A program made the position numbers and the translations under genes. A DNA stretch of 64,000 nt from Paradevosia sp036499825 (GTDB lineage: Bacteria; Pseudomonadota; Alphaproteobacteria; Rhizobiales; Devosiaceae). Position 1 is the stretch's first letter. The number at the start of each line of letters is the position of its first letter. The stretch lies in assembly GCA_036499825.1 (NCBI GenBank), contig DASYCZ010000026.1, forward strand, positions 868,001 through 932,000. The letters run 5' to 3'. The notes beneath the pieces are model-generated. The model was not told the DNA's origin and searched no databases. It worked only from the letters and a program-made list of their open reading frames with translations. This document shows, piece by piece, positions 1 to 8,717 of the stretch.

Positions 1-716
1 GTCTCGACGAGCTTACCCAGATACATCACCACCACCCGGTCGGCGATAAAGCGGACGACGCCGAGATCATGGCTCAGGAACAGCAGCGACAACTTCAGTT
101 CGCTCTTGAGACGCTGCAACAGCTTCAGGATCTGTGTGCGGATGGACACATCCAGCGCCGACACGGGCTCGTCGGCGACCAGCACCGAAGGATTGAGCGC
201 GAGCGCTCGCGCAATGGCGATACGCTGCCGCTGGCCGCCCGAGAACTCGTGGGGGAAGTTGTCCGTATAAAGATAGGACGGGCTCAACCCGACACGATCG
301 AGCAGATCCTCCACATAGGCATCGGCCTCGGCGGGGGCGACGGTCTTGTGCAAGAGCAGCGGACGCCGCAGGGCCTGGCCGATCGTCTGGCGCGGATTGA
401 GCGAACCATAAGGGTCCTGGAAGACCACCTGCACGTCGCGATGAAAGCCACGCATGCTCTCGCCCGACAGCGCATCGACATCCTTGCCGCGCCAGTCGAT
501 GCGGCCCGAGGAGAGCTTCTGCAGTCCGACGACGGCCTGCCCAAGCGTGGTTTTGCCACTGCCGCTTTCGCCCACAAGGGCGACGGTTTCATTCTCGTTC
601 AGGGTCAGATTGACCCCATCGACGGCGTGAACGATGCGCTTGTTCTGTCCAAACAGGCCGCTGCGGACGGGAAAGTGCACATTGGCGTCAGTGATGCGAA
701 TGGTTTCAACGGCCAT
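1..716 (-). CDS. Dpp/Opp-type ABC transporter ATP-binding protein (DppF-like), cluster A, 3' end outside window
   Basis: This is the second ATPase of a peptide/opine/nickel-type ABC importer; it would energise uptake through the DppB/DppC-like permeases encoded just upstream. The visible 238 codons contain Walker A (GESGSGKTT), a Q-loop (VVFQDPYGSLNP), the ABC signature SGGQRQR and Walker B (VLVADEP) followed by the D-loop SALD and the H-loop SHD. The start ATG overlaps the stop of the preceding ATPase gene by ATGA, so the two are translationally coupled. The C-terminal oligopeptide-transporter extension lies beyond base 1. It is closely similar to the gene at 9692-10684 of cluster B. Substrate cannot be read from the sequence. 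Confidence 0.93.
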   Translation of the reverse strand, partial: MAVETIRITDANVHFPVRSGLFGQNKRIVHAVDGVNLTLNENETVALVGESGSGKTTLGQAVVGLQKLSSGRIDWRGKDVDALSGESMRGFHRDVQVVFQDPYGSLNPRQTIGQALRRPLLLHKTVAPAEADAYVEDLLDRVGLSPSYLYTDNFPHEFSGGQRQRIAIARALALNPSVLVADEPVSALDVSIRTQILKLLQRLKSELKLSLLFLSHDLGVVRFIADRVVVMYLGKLVE

Positions 717-1705
717 CACGCACCCACGCGTTCGGGATCATAGAGCGCGCATTTAGCCGCCTGGCCATTGCCGAAATCGTGCAACTTCGGCTCGACGGTG
801 TCGCACCCCTCGAAACGGAAGCGGCAGCGCGGATGAAAGCGGCAGCCGCTCGGAGGCGAGGCCATGTTCGGCGGCGTCCCCTCGAGCGGCACCAGATCGG
901 TCTTGGGGTCGAACGGATCGAGGATCGAGTCGATCAGCGCCATCGTATAGGGATGCTTGGGCGCATCGAAAATCTGCGCGGTCGGGCCGCTTTCCACGAC
1001 CTGGCCGGCATACATGACATAGACGCTGTCGCAGACATCGGCGATGACGGCGAGATCGTGCGAGATCAGCATCAGCGCCGCACCCAGCTCAACCCGCATG
1101 GCCGCGAGGAAGCGCAGGATCTGATCCTGTACCGTGGCGTCCAGGGCCGTGGTCGGCTCGTCGGCGATGATCAGGCGCGGCTTGCGGATCAACACCGCCG
1201 CGATCAGCACGCGTTGCTGCATGCCACCGCTCAACTCGAACGGGTAGCTGGCGGCGACACGCGCCGGATCGGGAATTTGTACCGCGCGCAACGCATCGAG
1301 AACGCGCTCGCGATCCTCTAGTTTGCGCGAACCGCGTTTGCCGATCGACTCGGCAATCTGTTCCTCGATCGTCATGATCGGATTGAGGTAGCTGCCGGCG
1401 TCCTGGAAGATCATGGCGATATCGGATAGCCGAACTCCGCGCATGCCCTCATCGTCGAGCGCCAGCAGATCGCGGCCATCGAACTCGACGGAGCCGGCGA
1501 CGACACGGCCAGGCGGCGGCACCAGCCGCAGGATGGAGAGCGACGTCATCGACTTGCCGGAGCCGGATTCCCCCACGATGCCGACCGCCTCGCCTTCCTT
1601 CACATCGAAGGAGACGCCATCGACAGCCCGGACGGTGCCGCGGGCGGACGCGAAATGCGTCGTCAGATTATGGACATGCAACAAAGGCTTCTCAGACGTG
1701 CCCAT
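716..1705 (-). CDS. Dpp/Opp-type ABC transporter ATP-binding protein (DppD-like), cluster A
   Basis: First ATPase of the cluster A importer, 329 residues, normal for the DppD family. Walker A GESGSGKS, signature ELSGGMQQRVLIA, Walker B LIIADEPTTALD and H-loop LISHDLAVI are all intact. The C-terminus has the oligopeptide-transporter extension with the cysteine cluster GCRFHPRCRF...C, which carries an iron-sulfur cluster in some family members. It starts 2 nt after the dppC stop and overlaps the next gene by 4 nt. The paralogue is at 8718-9692. Role in a heterodimeric ATPase with the 1-716 gene product follows from family knowledge. Confidence 0.95.
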   Translation of the reverse strand: MGTSEKPLLHVHNLTTHFASARGTVRAVDGVSFDVKEGEAVGIVGESGSGKSMTSLSILRLVPPPGRVVAGSVEFDGRDLLALDDEGMRGVRLSDIAMIFQDAGSYLNPIMTIEEQIAESIGKRGSRKLEDRERVLDALRAVQIPDPARVAASYPFELSGGMQQRVLIAAVLIRKPRLIIADEPTTALDATVQDQILRFLAAMRVELGAALMLISHDLAVIADVCDSVYVMYAGQVVESGPTAQIFDAPKHPYTMALIDSILDPFDPKTDLVPLEGTPPNMASPPSGCRFHPRCRFRFEGCDTVEPKLHDFGNGQAAKCALYDPERVGA

Positions 1706-1707
1706 GG

Positions 1708-2622
1708 TCAGCCCTTCTGCCTGAGGCGCGGATTGAGGAAGTCATTGATGCCGTCGGACAGCAGCGCCAGGCTCATGGCGAATACCGAAATGGCGAGGCC
1801 GGGGAACACGCCGGTCCACCAGGAATCAGCCATATACTGCTGGGCGGTATTGAGCATCCGGCCCCAGCTCATGACGTTGGGATCGCCGGCGCCAATAAAG
1901 CTGAGGCTGGCCTCGAGCAGAATGGCGCTGGGGATTTGCAACGCGCCAACCACCACCACCGCTGTCAGCGCATTGGGCAGGATTTCGGTGAAGATGATCT
2001 GCGCGTCGCTGGCGCCATAGGCTTTGGCGGCGCGAACGAACGGACGATTGCGCAAGGTATAGAATTCCGCGCGCACCAGGCGCGCGATCTCGGCCCAGGA
2101 CAGGATGCCGATGACAAAGATCGTGCCCCAGAGGTTGGCGCCGACCAATGCCACGATGATGAGAGCCAGGAAGAAACGCGGCAGCACCTGGAAGATTTCG
2201 GTGATGCGCATCAGCGTGTCATCGAGCCAGCCGCCATAATAGCCGGCGATGCTGCCTACGAAGAGGCCGAGCGTCATCGAGAAGAGCACGGACAGGAAGC
2301 CGACACGCATGGAAGTGCCAGTGCCGTAGAGCACGCCGCTCATCACGTCGCGACCGAGATTGTCGGTCCCCAGCCAATGTTCGGCCGATGGCGGCTGCAA
2401 ACGTTCGGCGACCAGGTCGAATGGTCCATAGGGCGTGAGCAACGGTGTCGCCAGTCCGGCGAAAATGAAGAGCAGGACGATCACCAACCCGATGACCGAA
2501 AGCCTGTTGTTGCTGAAGCGGGACCAGCCATCTGCCCACCAAGCGATGAAGCGCGCCAGGCGCGAGCGCGGCTTGCGGGCCGGACGCGGTGCGGGATCGG
2601 TTATGTCGGTTTGCACACTCAT
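1708..2622 (-). CDS. Dpp/Opp-type ABC transporter permease (DppC-like), cluster A
   Basis: Inner-membrane permease of the peptide/opine importer, 304 residues from the chosen ATG. The N-terminus is basic and cytoplasmic, followed by a first membrane segment (LSVIGLVIVLLFIFAG) and the DppC-typical GTDNLGRDVMSG periplasmic motif. The EAA coupling loop reads AAKAYGASDAQIIFTEILPN. An in-frame upstream start at 2664 exists but would overlap dppB by 35 nt; the ATG at 2622 has GAGG five bases upstream and gives a 7-nt gap, so I prefer it. It is strongly similar to the DppC-like protein at 7833-8714. Confidence 0.94.
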   Translation of the reverse strand: MSVQTDITDPAPRPARKPRSRLARFIAWWADGWSRFSNNRLSVIGLVIVLLFIFAGLATPLLTPYGPFDLVAERLQPPSAEHWLGTDNLGRDVMSGVLYGTGTSMRVGFLSVLFSMTLGLFVGSIAGYYGGWLDDTLMRITEIFQVLPRFFLALIIVALVGANLWGTIFVIGILSWAEIARLVRAEFYTLRNRPFVRAAKAYGASDAQIIFTEILPNALTAVVVVGALQIPSAILLEASLSFIGAGDPNVMSWGRMLNTAQQYMADSWWTGVFPGLAISVFAMSLALLSDGINDFLNPRLRQKG

Positions 2623-2629
2623 GCCGGCC

Positions 2630-3595
2630 TCACTGATATCTGACGCGAGGATCGAGACGGGCATAGGCCAGATCGGTCAGCAGATTACCGATGACCACGA
2701 CCACACCGATGAGCAGCAGGATCCCCATCAGCACGGGATAGTCGCGCGAGCGGATGGAATCATAGGTCAGTCGGCCGACTCCGGGCCAGGCGAACACGGT
2801 CTCGGTCAGCACTGCGCCGGCGACGAGATTGCGGAATTCGAGGCCGATCACCGTGACGACCGGCAGGATGGCGTTCTTCAACCCATGCCGCCAGACGACC
2901 GCGCGTTCCCTGGCTCCCTTGGAGCGCGCGAACGTGATGAACTCCAGCTTCATGGTGTTGGCCATGCTGGCGCGCGTGACGCGAGCGATCAGCGCCAAAT
3001 TGTAGATCGTCAGTGTGAAAACCGGCAAAATCAGGTGATAGACGAGATCGGTAAAACTGCTCCAGCCGCTGAGGTCGTAGCGCATGGAGTGCATGCCCTG
3101 CGAGGGGAACAGGCCCAGCTTCAGCGAGAACACCAGCATCAGGATCTGCGCGAGCCAGAAGGCGGGCACCGCATAACCGATCAACGACAGGACCGTTACG
3201 ATCTGGTCAAGCCACTTTCCCTGGCGACGGGCCGAAGCCACACCTGCGAGCACTCCGATGATGATGGACAGAACGAGTTCCGTGCCGATCAACATCAGCG
3301 TGGCTGGCAGGCGGGACAGCAGGATGGTGGTGACGTTCTCCTGCGAGACGTAGGAAAAGCCCAGGTCGCCGTGGAGAATGTTGAACAGGTAGATGAAAAG
3401 CTGCTCCCAGACCGGCTTGTCGAGGCCATAGAAGGAACGCAATCCAGCAACGAATTCGGGCGTCGCCGGCGCATCCCCGATCAGGTACGAGACCGGATCG
3501 CCAGGAGCCAGCCGCACCAGGAAGAAGTTGACGCAGACGATCACCAGCAAAATTGGCAGCAGTTGCAGCAAACGCTTGATGGCGTATCTCAGCAT
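2630..3595 (-). CDS. Dpp/Opp-type ABC transporter permease (DppB-like), cluster A
   Basis: Inner-membrane permease of the cluster A importer, 321 residues from the ATG at 3595 (MLRYAIKRLLQLLPILL), which matches the usual DppB start with a basic stretch and first membrane helix. The frame stays open upstream to 3745, but that part overlaps the amidohydrolase gene and is not DppB-like. The protein shows the DppB hallmarks APGDP, GLDKP near residue 70, and the coupling loop ARSKGARERAVVWRHGLKNA. No substrate-binding protein gene is visible in cluster A; the one at 13321-14961 may serve both clusters (inference). Confidence 0.94.
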   Translation of the reverse strand: MLRYAIKRLLQLLPILLVIVCVNFFLVRLAPGDPVSYLIGDAPATPEFVAGLRSFYGLDKPVWEQLFIYLFNILHGDLGFSYVSQENVTTILLSRLPATLMLIGTELVLSIIIGVLAGVASARRQGKWLDQIVTVLSLIGYAVPAFWLAQILMLVFSLKLGLFPSQGMHSMRYDLSGWSSFTDLVYHLILPVFTLTIYNLALIARVTRASMANTMKLEFITFARSKGARERAVVWRHGLKNAILPVVTVIGLEFRNLVAGAVLTETVFAWPGVGRLTYDSIRSRDYPVLMGILLLIGVVVVIGNLLTDLAYARLDPRVRYQ

Positions 3596-3632
3596 GGCTG
3601 GGATCCGGCGATAGCCGTAGGAGCCTGGGCCA

Positions 3633-5069
3633 TCAGCGCGCCACGCCCCAGAAATGGTCGGGAACGCCGGTGTGGGCGGAAAGGTCGGCACGCTCGACCA
3701 TCTTGCGATAGACGCCCTGTGCGGTGTCGAGCACCTCGGCCTCATCGACGGTCTGCAGCTTGCGGCCCTGCATGATCAGCCGGCCATCGACCACCACATC
3801 GGCAACATCCCGGCCCGTCGCCTGATAGACGACGCGATAGACCGGCATATCGATGGGGACGAGATGCGGCTGGAACAGGTCGACGGTGATGATGTCGGCC
3901 TTCTTGCCGACTTCGATCGAGCCCAGCTCATGGTCAAGGCCGAGCGCGCGATAGCCATCGATGGTCGCCATTTCCAGCGTCTTGCCCGGCGGCAGGAGAT
4001 TGGGATCACGGAAGTGCACGCGCTGCATGCGGACCGCGGCCTTCATGTCGAGGAAGATATCGCAATCGTGGTTGGACGGTGTGTCGGAGCCGAGTGCGAC
4101 GATCACGCCAGCCTCCATCAGCTCAGGAATGGGACAGCGGCCGGGATAAGAGTAAACGCGCGCCGCACGCGGATGATGGGCGGCGCTCGAACCGGTGTCC
4201 CTCATGATGCCGATGGCACGCTCGGAAATATCGATGCAGTGCGAAAGGATGGTCTTGGGGCCGAGCAGACCCAGCTTTTCGTCATAGGCATATTCGATGG
4301 CATTGCCATAGGCATGGGTCCAGAAGCCGACATCATGCTTGGCCATGAGTTCGCGCACGGCTTCGGCCTGCTTGAAAACCCAAGCCTCGCGATCGGCCGA
4401 CCATACGGGATCGTGTTCGTTGCGATTGCCGATGCGGGACAAGGCCAGGCAGGAGTCGACGAGATTGCCGGGCGCCAGTTCGCCGAGCAGGCGGTCGCAA
4501 TTGTCGATCACGGTCTCGAAACTGACGGGGCCTTCGATCTGCTTGCCGTCGACCCAGTTGGAATAGCTGCGCGGCCAAGGCGGACGGCCGGGGCCGACAC
4601 CGATACGCGTGCGCAAGCCGATCGACGTCAATTCCTCGGCGCAGATCCGGGCATAGCGCATGTCGTCGGTGCGGGTGCCATTGCCGCCCATCATCGAGAA
4701 CATGCAGGTGGTGCCCATCTTTAGCCGTTCGATAGCGCTGAGACGCGCCTCGGCATGCCACCATTCCTCATCGGTGTAATGAGACAGGACGGTTTCGGCC
4801 AAACCCCGGCGCGCCACGCCATCACTATGTTCACCAACCGATTTCAGCAGGCTGCCGCCGAGATAGCCATGCAGATCCACCATGCCGGGCAGCACGGCCT
4901 TGTTGGTGCAATCGACGCGGCGGGCGTCGGCGAAACGCTCAGCCAGATCGGCAGCCGGTCCGACCGCAACGATACAACCGTCCCGGATGGCAACCGAATA
5001 GCCCTCCAGAATCCGGCGCTCGGGGTCCATGGTGATGATGACGCCGTTGTGCAGGAGCAGATCGGTCAT
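3633..5069 (-). CDS. Amidohydrolase-superfamily protein A (TRZ/ATZ-like) with altered metal motif
   Basis: 478-residue cytoplasmic TIM-barrel hydrolase of the cytosine deaminase / atrazine chlorohydrolase-like branch. The N-terminal composite beta-sandwich (about 1-58) leads into PGMVDLHGYLGG, where the superfamily's HxH metal pair reads H67-G-Y69. Later metal positions look present: H252 in WTHAYGN, H277 in LSHC and D329 in GSDTPSNHDCDIF; the C-terminal KKADIITVDL is typical. The usual HxxE of strand 5 is also replaced (HAYGN). It heads the dppBCDF operon on the minus strand, so it probably processes the imported compound. A paralogue with the same HGY change lies at 11654-13081. Reaction unknown: deamination, dechlorination or amide hydrolysis are all possible. 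Confidence 0.88.
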   Translation of the reverse strand: MTDLLLHNGVIITMDPERRILEGYSVAIRDGCIVAVGPAADLAERFADARRVDCTNKAVLPGMVDLHGYLGGSLLKSVGEHSDGVARRGLAETVLSHYTDEEWWHAEARLSAIERLKMGTTCMFSMMGGNGTRTDDMRYARICAEELTSIGLRTRIGVGPGRPPWPRSYSNWVDGKQIEGPVSFETVIDNCDRLLGELAPGNLVDSCLALSRIGNRNEHDPVWSADREAWVFKQAEAVRELMAKHDVGFWTHAYGNAIEYAYDEKLGLLGPKTILSHCIDISERAIGIMRDTGSSAAHHPRAARVYSYPGRCPIPELMEAGVIVALGSDTPSNHDCDIFLDMKAAVRMQRVHFRDPNLLPPGKTLEMATIDGYRALGLDHELGSIEVGKKADIITVDLFQPHLVPIDMPVYRVVYQATGRDVADVVVDGRLIMQGRKLQTVDEAEVLDTAQGVYRKMVERADLSAHTGVPDHFWGVAR

Positions 5070-5409
5070 GCAACGACGCTCCGGGGCGCTGTCGTTACCG
5101 CTCGCCGAACAATGCTCATTCTCACACCACTTGGTTGATCACTTTCAAAATTTTTTGCATTTGGCTTTGAATTGGTCAATGTGATGTTTGTGTAAATCGC
5201 GAATTGGTCACACAAAGTCGCAGGTGCGGCTGGTATGGAGGACTAGGTGATGCCGGAAGTACGGGCATGCGGCGATCAGACCAAAGTGAAAAAATTGGTT
5301 GACCTAAGCGGTAGCAAGGCGGTCGCAAAAATCCACGCAGACCATCCTGCGCCGAGGCAGGCGCAGCGCGTCAGGAGGAACCCGATTGGACTCTAGTGCG
5401 CGAGCGCTC
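5070..5409. other. Intergenic control region upstream of amidohydrolase A
   Basis: About 340 bases between the ROK gene stop and the amidohydrolase A start, both on the minus strand. I see no credible gene. The stretch is distinctly AT-richer near 5130-5300 and holds four copies or half-copies of a TTGGT motif (listed separately). An independent promoter for the amidohydrolase-dpp operon here is likely but no clear -35/-10 pair can be fixed. Confidence 0.6.
5131..5306. promoter_or_regulatory. Cluster of GntR/FCD-type operator-like sites
   Basis: Four TTGGT-based elements: TTGGTTGATCAC at 5131-5142, TTGGTCAATGTG at 5172-5183, TTGGTCACACAA at 5204-5215 and TTGGTTGACCTA at 5295-5306. The consensus TTGGTNNACCAA is the type bound by FCD-subfamily GntR regulators (PdhR/LldR/FadR relatives). 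The first site and its flank (TTGGTTGATCA then TTTCAA) is nearly the same as the one at 18986, which sits in front of the FAH gene next to a GntR regulator. This suggests the regulator at 19149-19814 also controls the amidohydrolase A/dpp operon. Confidence 0.6.
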
Positions 5410-6648
5410 TCAGATTATCTGGTCGAGGATGTTCCGGCCGATGCGTTCGGAGACGCTGGGTTTACCCTGCGCCGGATCCTGGAACTCCGAACCCGTGGTG
5501 CCGGATGCCCCGAACAGCACGGAATGCAGGCGATTGAGGGCCATGGCGAGGGCACCCACAAGGCCGGCGCGCTCCTTCAGCTCACTGGCTTCCAGGCGAA
5601 TCGGGCGTTCCGAAAGCGCCGGAATCTTTCGCATGGTTGCCTCGATGAATTCCGAACGGGAGCCGATGCTGCCGGCCAGAATGACGATCTGCGGGTCGAC
5701 GACGGCACAGATTGCCGCAATGGCGATGGCGAGGGCCTGGGCAGTGTCGTCTATGACCTTGGCCGCGGCCGCATCGCCGGAATTGCGGCGCTCGAAAATG
5801 TCGGAAGCGGCCTCGAGTTTGAACCCGGCCGCCTGTTCATAGCGACGAAGCATGCCCGAAGCGCCGATTTCGCGCTCCAGGGCACCGGCGCTGAGCGCTT
5901 CAGGGGAATAGAGATCACTGCCTATCGGCATATAGGCGATTTCGCCCGCAGCACCGCTGATGCCGCGAATGAGAATACCATTGGCGGTAAAGCCCATGCC
6001 GACGCCAGTGCTGACGAAGACCAGGGCCGCATTGCCGATACCCCTGGCCCTGCCCTGCCAATGCTCGCCGACAAGCGCCAGGTTTACGTCGTTTTCGATG
6101 CTGACTTCCGTGCCGAGCTTGTTGGCGATGAGTTCACGCATATTGACCGTATCGAGGCCATGCACGTTGGGCGACATCTGGATGCGGCCGGTGCGGTAGT
6201 CGACAACGCCTGGCGAGCCGATCGCCACCTGCCTCACACGTTCCGGGTCCGCATCAATGCCGCGGGCGAGATCGATGATGACGTCACAGATCTGGTCGAC
6301 GACGAACTGGCCGCCGCGTTCATCGGTCTTGATGGAGCGTTGCGCGACGATATTGCCCATGACGTCGACCAGGGCCGCCGACATCCATGTGACCCCCAGA
6401 TCTATGCCCGCCGCATAGGCGACATCAGCCGCAAGGTCATAGACCACGGCGGTGCGCCCGATATTGCCATTGGTGCGGCCAATGGGGCGCACGAGGCCGT
6501 CGGCCTCCAGCGCGCCGATCACTTCGGACATGGTCTGTTTGGAAAAACCGGAAAGCTTGGAAAGTTCGGCGCGGGAGATCGGTCCCCGGTGCAACAGCAG
6601 CTCGGCAACACTCCGCAACGACTCATTGCGAGAAATTTTTCCTTGCAA
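5410..6648 (-). CDS. ROK-family transcriptional regulator
   Basis: 412-residue repressor-like protein: an N-terminal winged helix-turn-helix (about 12-65, with ISRAELSKLSGFSKQTMSEVIGAL split around the recognition helix) followed by a full ROK sugar-kinase fold (about 80-400). The kinase-like part keeps ENDVNLALVGE and TGVGMGF but has GEIAY in place of GEIGH and lacks the CxCGxxGC zinc motif, so it is probably a sensor and not a kinase. No ATG fits; the TTG at 6648 is the only start, with AGGAAGG ten bases upstream and an in-frame stop just before. A 25-bp palindrome at 6667-6691 lies immediately upstream, pointing to autoregulation and control of the divergent cluster B. Confidence 0.9.
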   Translation of the reverse strand: MQGKISRNESLRSVAELLLHRGPISRAELSKLSGFSKQTMSEVIGALEADGLVRPIGRTNGNIGRTAVVYDLAADVAYAAGIDLGVTWMSAALVDVMGNIVAQRSIKTDERGGQFVVDQICDVIIDLARGIDADPERVRQVAIGSPGVVDYRTGRIQMSPNVHGLDTVNMRELIANKLGTEVSIENDVNLALVGEHWQGRARGIGNAALVFVSTGVGMGFTANGILIRGISGAAGEIAYMPIGSDLYSPEALSAGALEREIGASGMLRRYEQAAGFKLEAASDIFERRNSGDAAAAKVIDDTAQALAIAIAAICAVVDPQIVILAGSIGSRSEFIEATMRKIPALSERPIRLEASELKERAGLVGALAMALNRLHSVLFGASGTTGSEFQDPAQGKPSVSERIGRNILDQII

Positions 6649-6666
6649 GTCTGGAGCGCCTTCCTG

Positions 6667-6691
6667 TTAGTTCGGTATATTGACGAATTAA
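6667..6691. promoter_or_regulatory. Palindromic operator, copy 1 (probable ROK site)
   Basis: Inverted repeat TTAGTTCG - 9 nt (GTATATTGA) - CGAATTAA between the ROK gene (start 6648, minus) and dppB of cluster B (plus). The spacer and right arm contain TTGACG (6680-6685), a good alphaproteobacterial -35, followed 17 nt later by TAGCCA. An almost identical copy lies at 11511-11535. Position over a -35 box fits a repressor site. Assigning it to the adjacent ROK protein is inference. Confidence 0.7.
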
Positions 6692-6870
6692 TCCACTGCT
6701 GTTAGCCATACCGCCTACGACATAACAATGCACCCATCAATTTCGATGATCGAACGCCCGAGCCGGGCTGATAATGCGGTAGTGATGTTCAGTAGAAACC
6801 AGACGAAATCTCCCGTCATCACAACAGTATGGGCTCTGGCCCCTGCTTTCCCACCGGCAGTTCGTTTCGA

Positions 6871-7836
6871 ATGATAGCGTATCTGCTTCGCCGTGTGCTG
6901 CAAGTTGTACCGGTCATCGCCATCATAATAGTCGTGTGTTTCGTGCTGGTGCATACCGCGCCGGGCGATCCCATTACCTTCATTACTGGAGAATCCGGCG
7001 GCACGCCTGAATTCGTCGCGCAAATTCGCGCACAGTATGGGCTTGATCAACCGCTCTACGTCCAGTTGCTTGTCTATCTCGGCCAGGTCATTCGCGGCGA
7101 TCTGGGCTATTCGTTCATTTCGCGCGCCAGCGTCGTCAGCGTGATCATGTCCCGGCTGCCAGCGACCCTGCTGCTGTTCGGCACACAGTTTGTCTTGTCC
7201 ATCGTTTTCGGCATCATTCTGGGCGTGTTGTCTTCGCTGAAACCGCGCAGTGCGGGAGACCAGTCGGTGACCGTATTGTCGCTGATCGGTTATGCCGTGC
7301 CGCCCTTCTGGCTGGCGCAAATGGTGTTGCTGGTCTTCTCCCTGCAGATGGGCTGGTTTCCGGCCCAGGGCATGCAATCGCTCCGCGTCCCGGCCCATGG
7401 CTTCGGGCAGGTCATCGACATCATCCAGCACCTGACGCTGCCGGCGCTGACACTGACGGTGTTCAACCTGGCGCTGATTGCACGCGTGACGCGGGCCAAC
7501 ATGGTGGCGACCCTTGGGTTGGAATTCATCACCTATGCCCGCTCCAAGGGCGCCAGCGAGAGCACGATTATCTGGGTCCATGCCCTGCGCAATGCGGTGC
7601 TGCCGGTCATTACCGTCATCGGGTTGAACATCAGGTCACTGATCGCCGGCGCGGTGCTGACCGAGACGGTCTTCGGCTGGCCGGGGATCGGACGCCTTAC
7701 CTACGACTCCATTCTGGCTCGCGACTATCCGGTACTCATGGGAATTCTGATCATGATCGGCCTGACCATTGTTATCGGCAACCTTCTGACCGATATCGCC
7801 TATGCGCTGGTGGATCCTCGGGTGCGCTACAAATGA
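6871..7836 (+). CDS. Dpp/Opp-type ABC transporter permease (DppB-like), cluster B
   Basis: 321-residue inner-membrane permease, first gene of the cluster B importer. The chosen ATG (MIAYLLRRVLQVVPVIA) aligns exactly with the start of the cluster A paralogue and gives the same length; an upstream in-frame ATG at 6829 would add 14 non-conserved residues. Ribosome binding sites are weak for both. Family marks: APGDP, YGLDQP and the coupling loop ARSKGASESTIIWVHALRNA. It overlaps dppC by 4 nt. Located about 180 bases after the palindromic operator, so probably under its control. Confidence 0.93.
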   Translation: MIAYLLRRVLQVVPVIAIIIVVCFVLVHTAPGDPITFITGESGGTPEFVAQIRAQYGLDQPLYVQLLVYLGQVIRGDLGYSFISRASVVSVIMSRLPATLLLFGTQFVLSIVFGIILGVLSSLKPRSAGDQSVTVLSLIGYAVPPFWLAQMVLLVFSLQMGWFPAQGMQSLRVPAHGFGQVIDIIQHLTLPALTLTVFNLALIARVTRANMVATLGLEFITYARSKGASESTIIWVHALRNAVLPVITVIGLNIRSLIAGAVLTETVFGWPGIGRLTYDSILARDYPVLMGILIMIGLTIVIGNLLTDIAYALVDPRVRYK

Positions 7837-8714
7837 GCGGCCAGACCACGACTGCGCCCGCCCCCCTCACCCGAGCCCCGTGGTGGATCGATGGCTGGAA
7901 CCGTTTCCGCAGGAATGGCCTGTCCGTCGTCGGCCTGGTCATCACCCTGGTGTTCCTGATTGCGGGTGTTTTCGCCCCCGTCATTGCGACGCACGGACCG
8001 TTCGAGCTCGTCGGTACGCGCCTCGCCGCACCATCCTGGACTTATCTCTTCGGCACCGACCAGTTGGGCCGTGATATCTTCAGCGGCGTCATCTACGGCA
8101 CGCGCACCTCGCTGGAAGTCGGACTGCTGTCCACCCTTCTGTCGGTCGGCGTCGGTATTCTGGTGGGGGCTCCGGCGGGCTTTTTCGGTGGCCGCGTCGA
8201 TGACCTGCTCATGCGCTTTGCCGAAATCTTCCAGGTCTTGCCGCGCTTTTTCCTGGCCCTGGTGATCGTCGCACTGTTTGGCGCAAACCTCTGGGGCACG
8301 ATCCTGGTTATCGGCGTGCTGTCGTGGTCGGAAATCGCCCGTATGGTGCGGGGCGAATTCCTGACGCGGCGCGAACGGCCCTATGTGATGGCGGCGCGGG
8401 CCTATGGCGCTGGCGACATGCGCATCATGTTCGCCGAGATCTTGCCCAATGCGCTGACGGCAGTCGTCGTCACCGCGTCGCTGCAGATTCCCAGCGCCAT
8501 CATCCTCGAGGCCAGCCTGAGCTTTCTGGGTGCGGGCGATCCGACGGTGATGAGCTGGGGTCGCATGCTGAACAATGCGCAGCAGTTCATGCGCCAGGCC
8601 TGGTGGACGGCGGCTTTTCCGGGTCTTGCCATCTCGCTGCTCGCGATGGGCATGGCGCTGCTCGCCGACGGCATCAACGACTTCCTCAATCCGCGCCTGC
8701 AGGCGAAAGGCTAG
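7833..8714 (+). CDS. Dpp/Opp-type ABC transporter permease (DppC-like), cluster B
   Basis: 293-residue permease partner of the DppB-like protein. It has the short basic N-terminus, the GTDQLGRDIFSGVIYGTRTS motif after the first membrane segment, and the coupling loop AARAYGAGDMRIMFAEILPN. The ATG overlaps the dppB stop (ATGA). The central region (FFLALVIVALFGANLWGTIL) is nearly superimposable on the cluster A protein, showing the two clusters come from one duplication or share a recent ancestor. Confidence 0.94.
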   Translation: MSGQTTTAPAPLTRAPWWIDGWNRFRRNGLSVVGLVITLVFLIAGVFAPVIATHGPFELVGTRLAAPSWTYLFGTDQLGRDIFSGVIYGTRTSLEVGLLSTLLSVGVGILVGAPAGFFGGRVDDLLMRFAEIFQVLPRFFLALVIVALFGANLWGTILVIGVLSWSEIARMVRGEFLTRRERPYVMAARAYGAGDMRIMFAEILPNALTAVVVTASLQIPSAIILEASLSFLGAGDPTVMSWGRMLNNAQQFMRQAWWTAAFPGLAISLLAMGMALLADGINDFLNPRLQAKG

Positions 8715-8717
8715 CCC

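Noticed and set aside
2435..3775. Long plus-strand open frame opposite dppB of cluster A
   Set aside because: Shadow of dppB/dppC; extremely Gln/Asp/His-rich without any domain.
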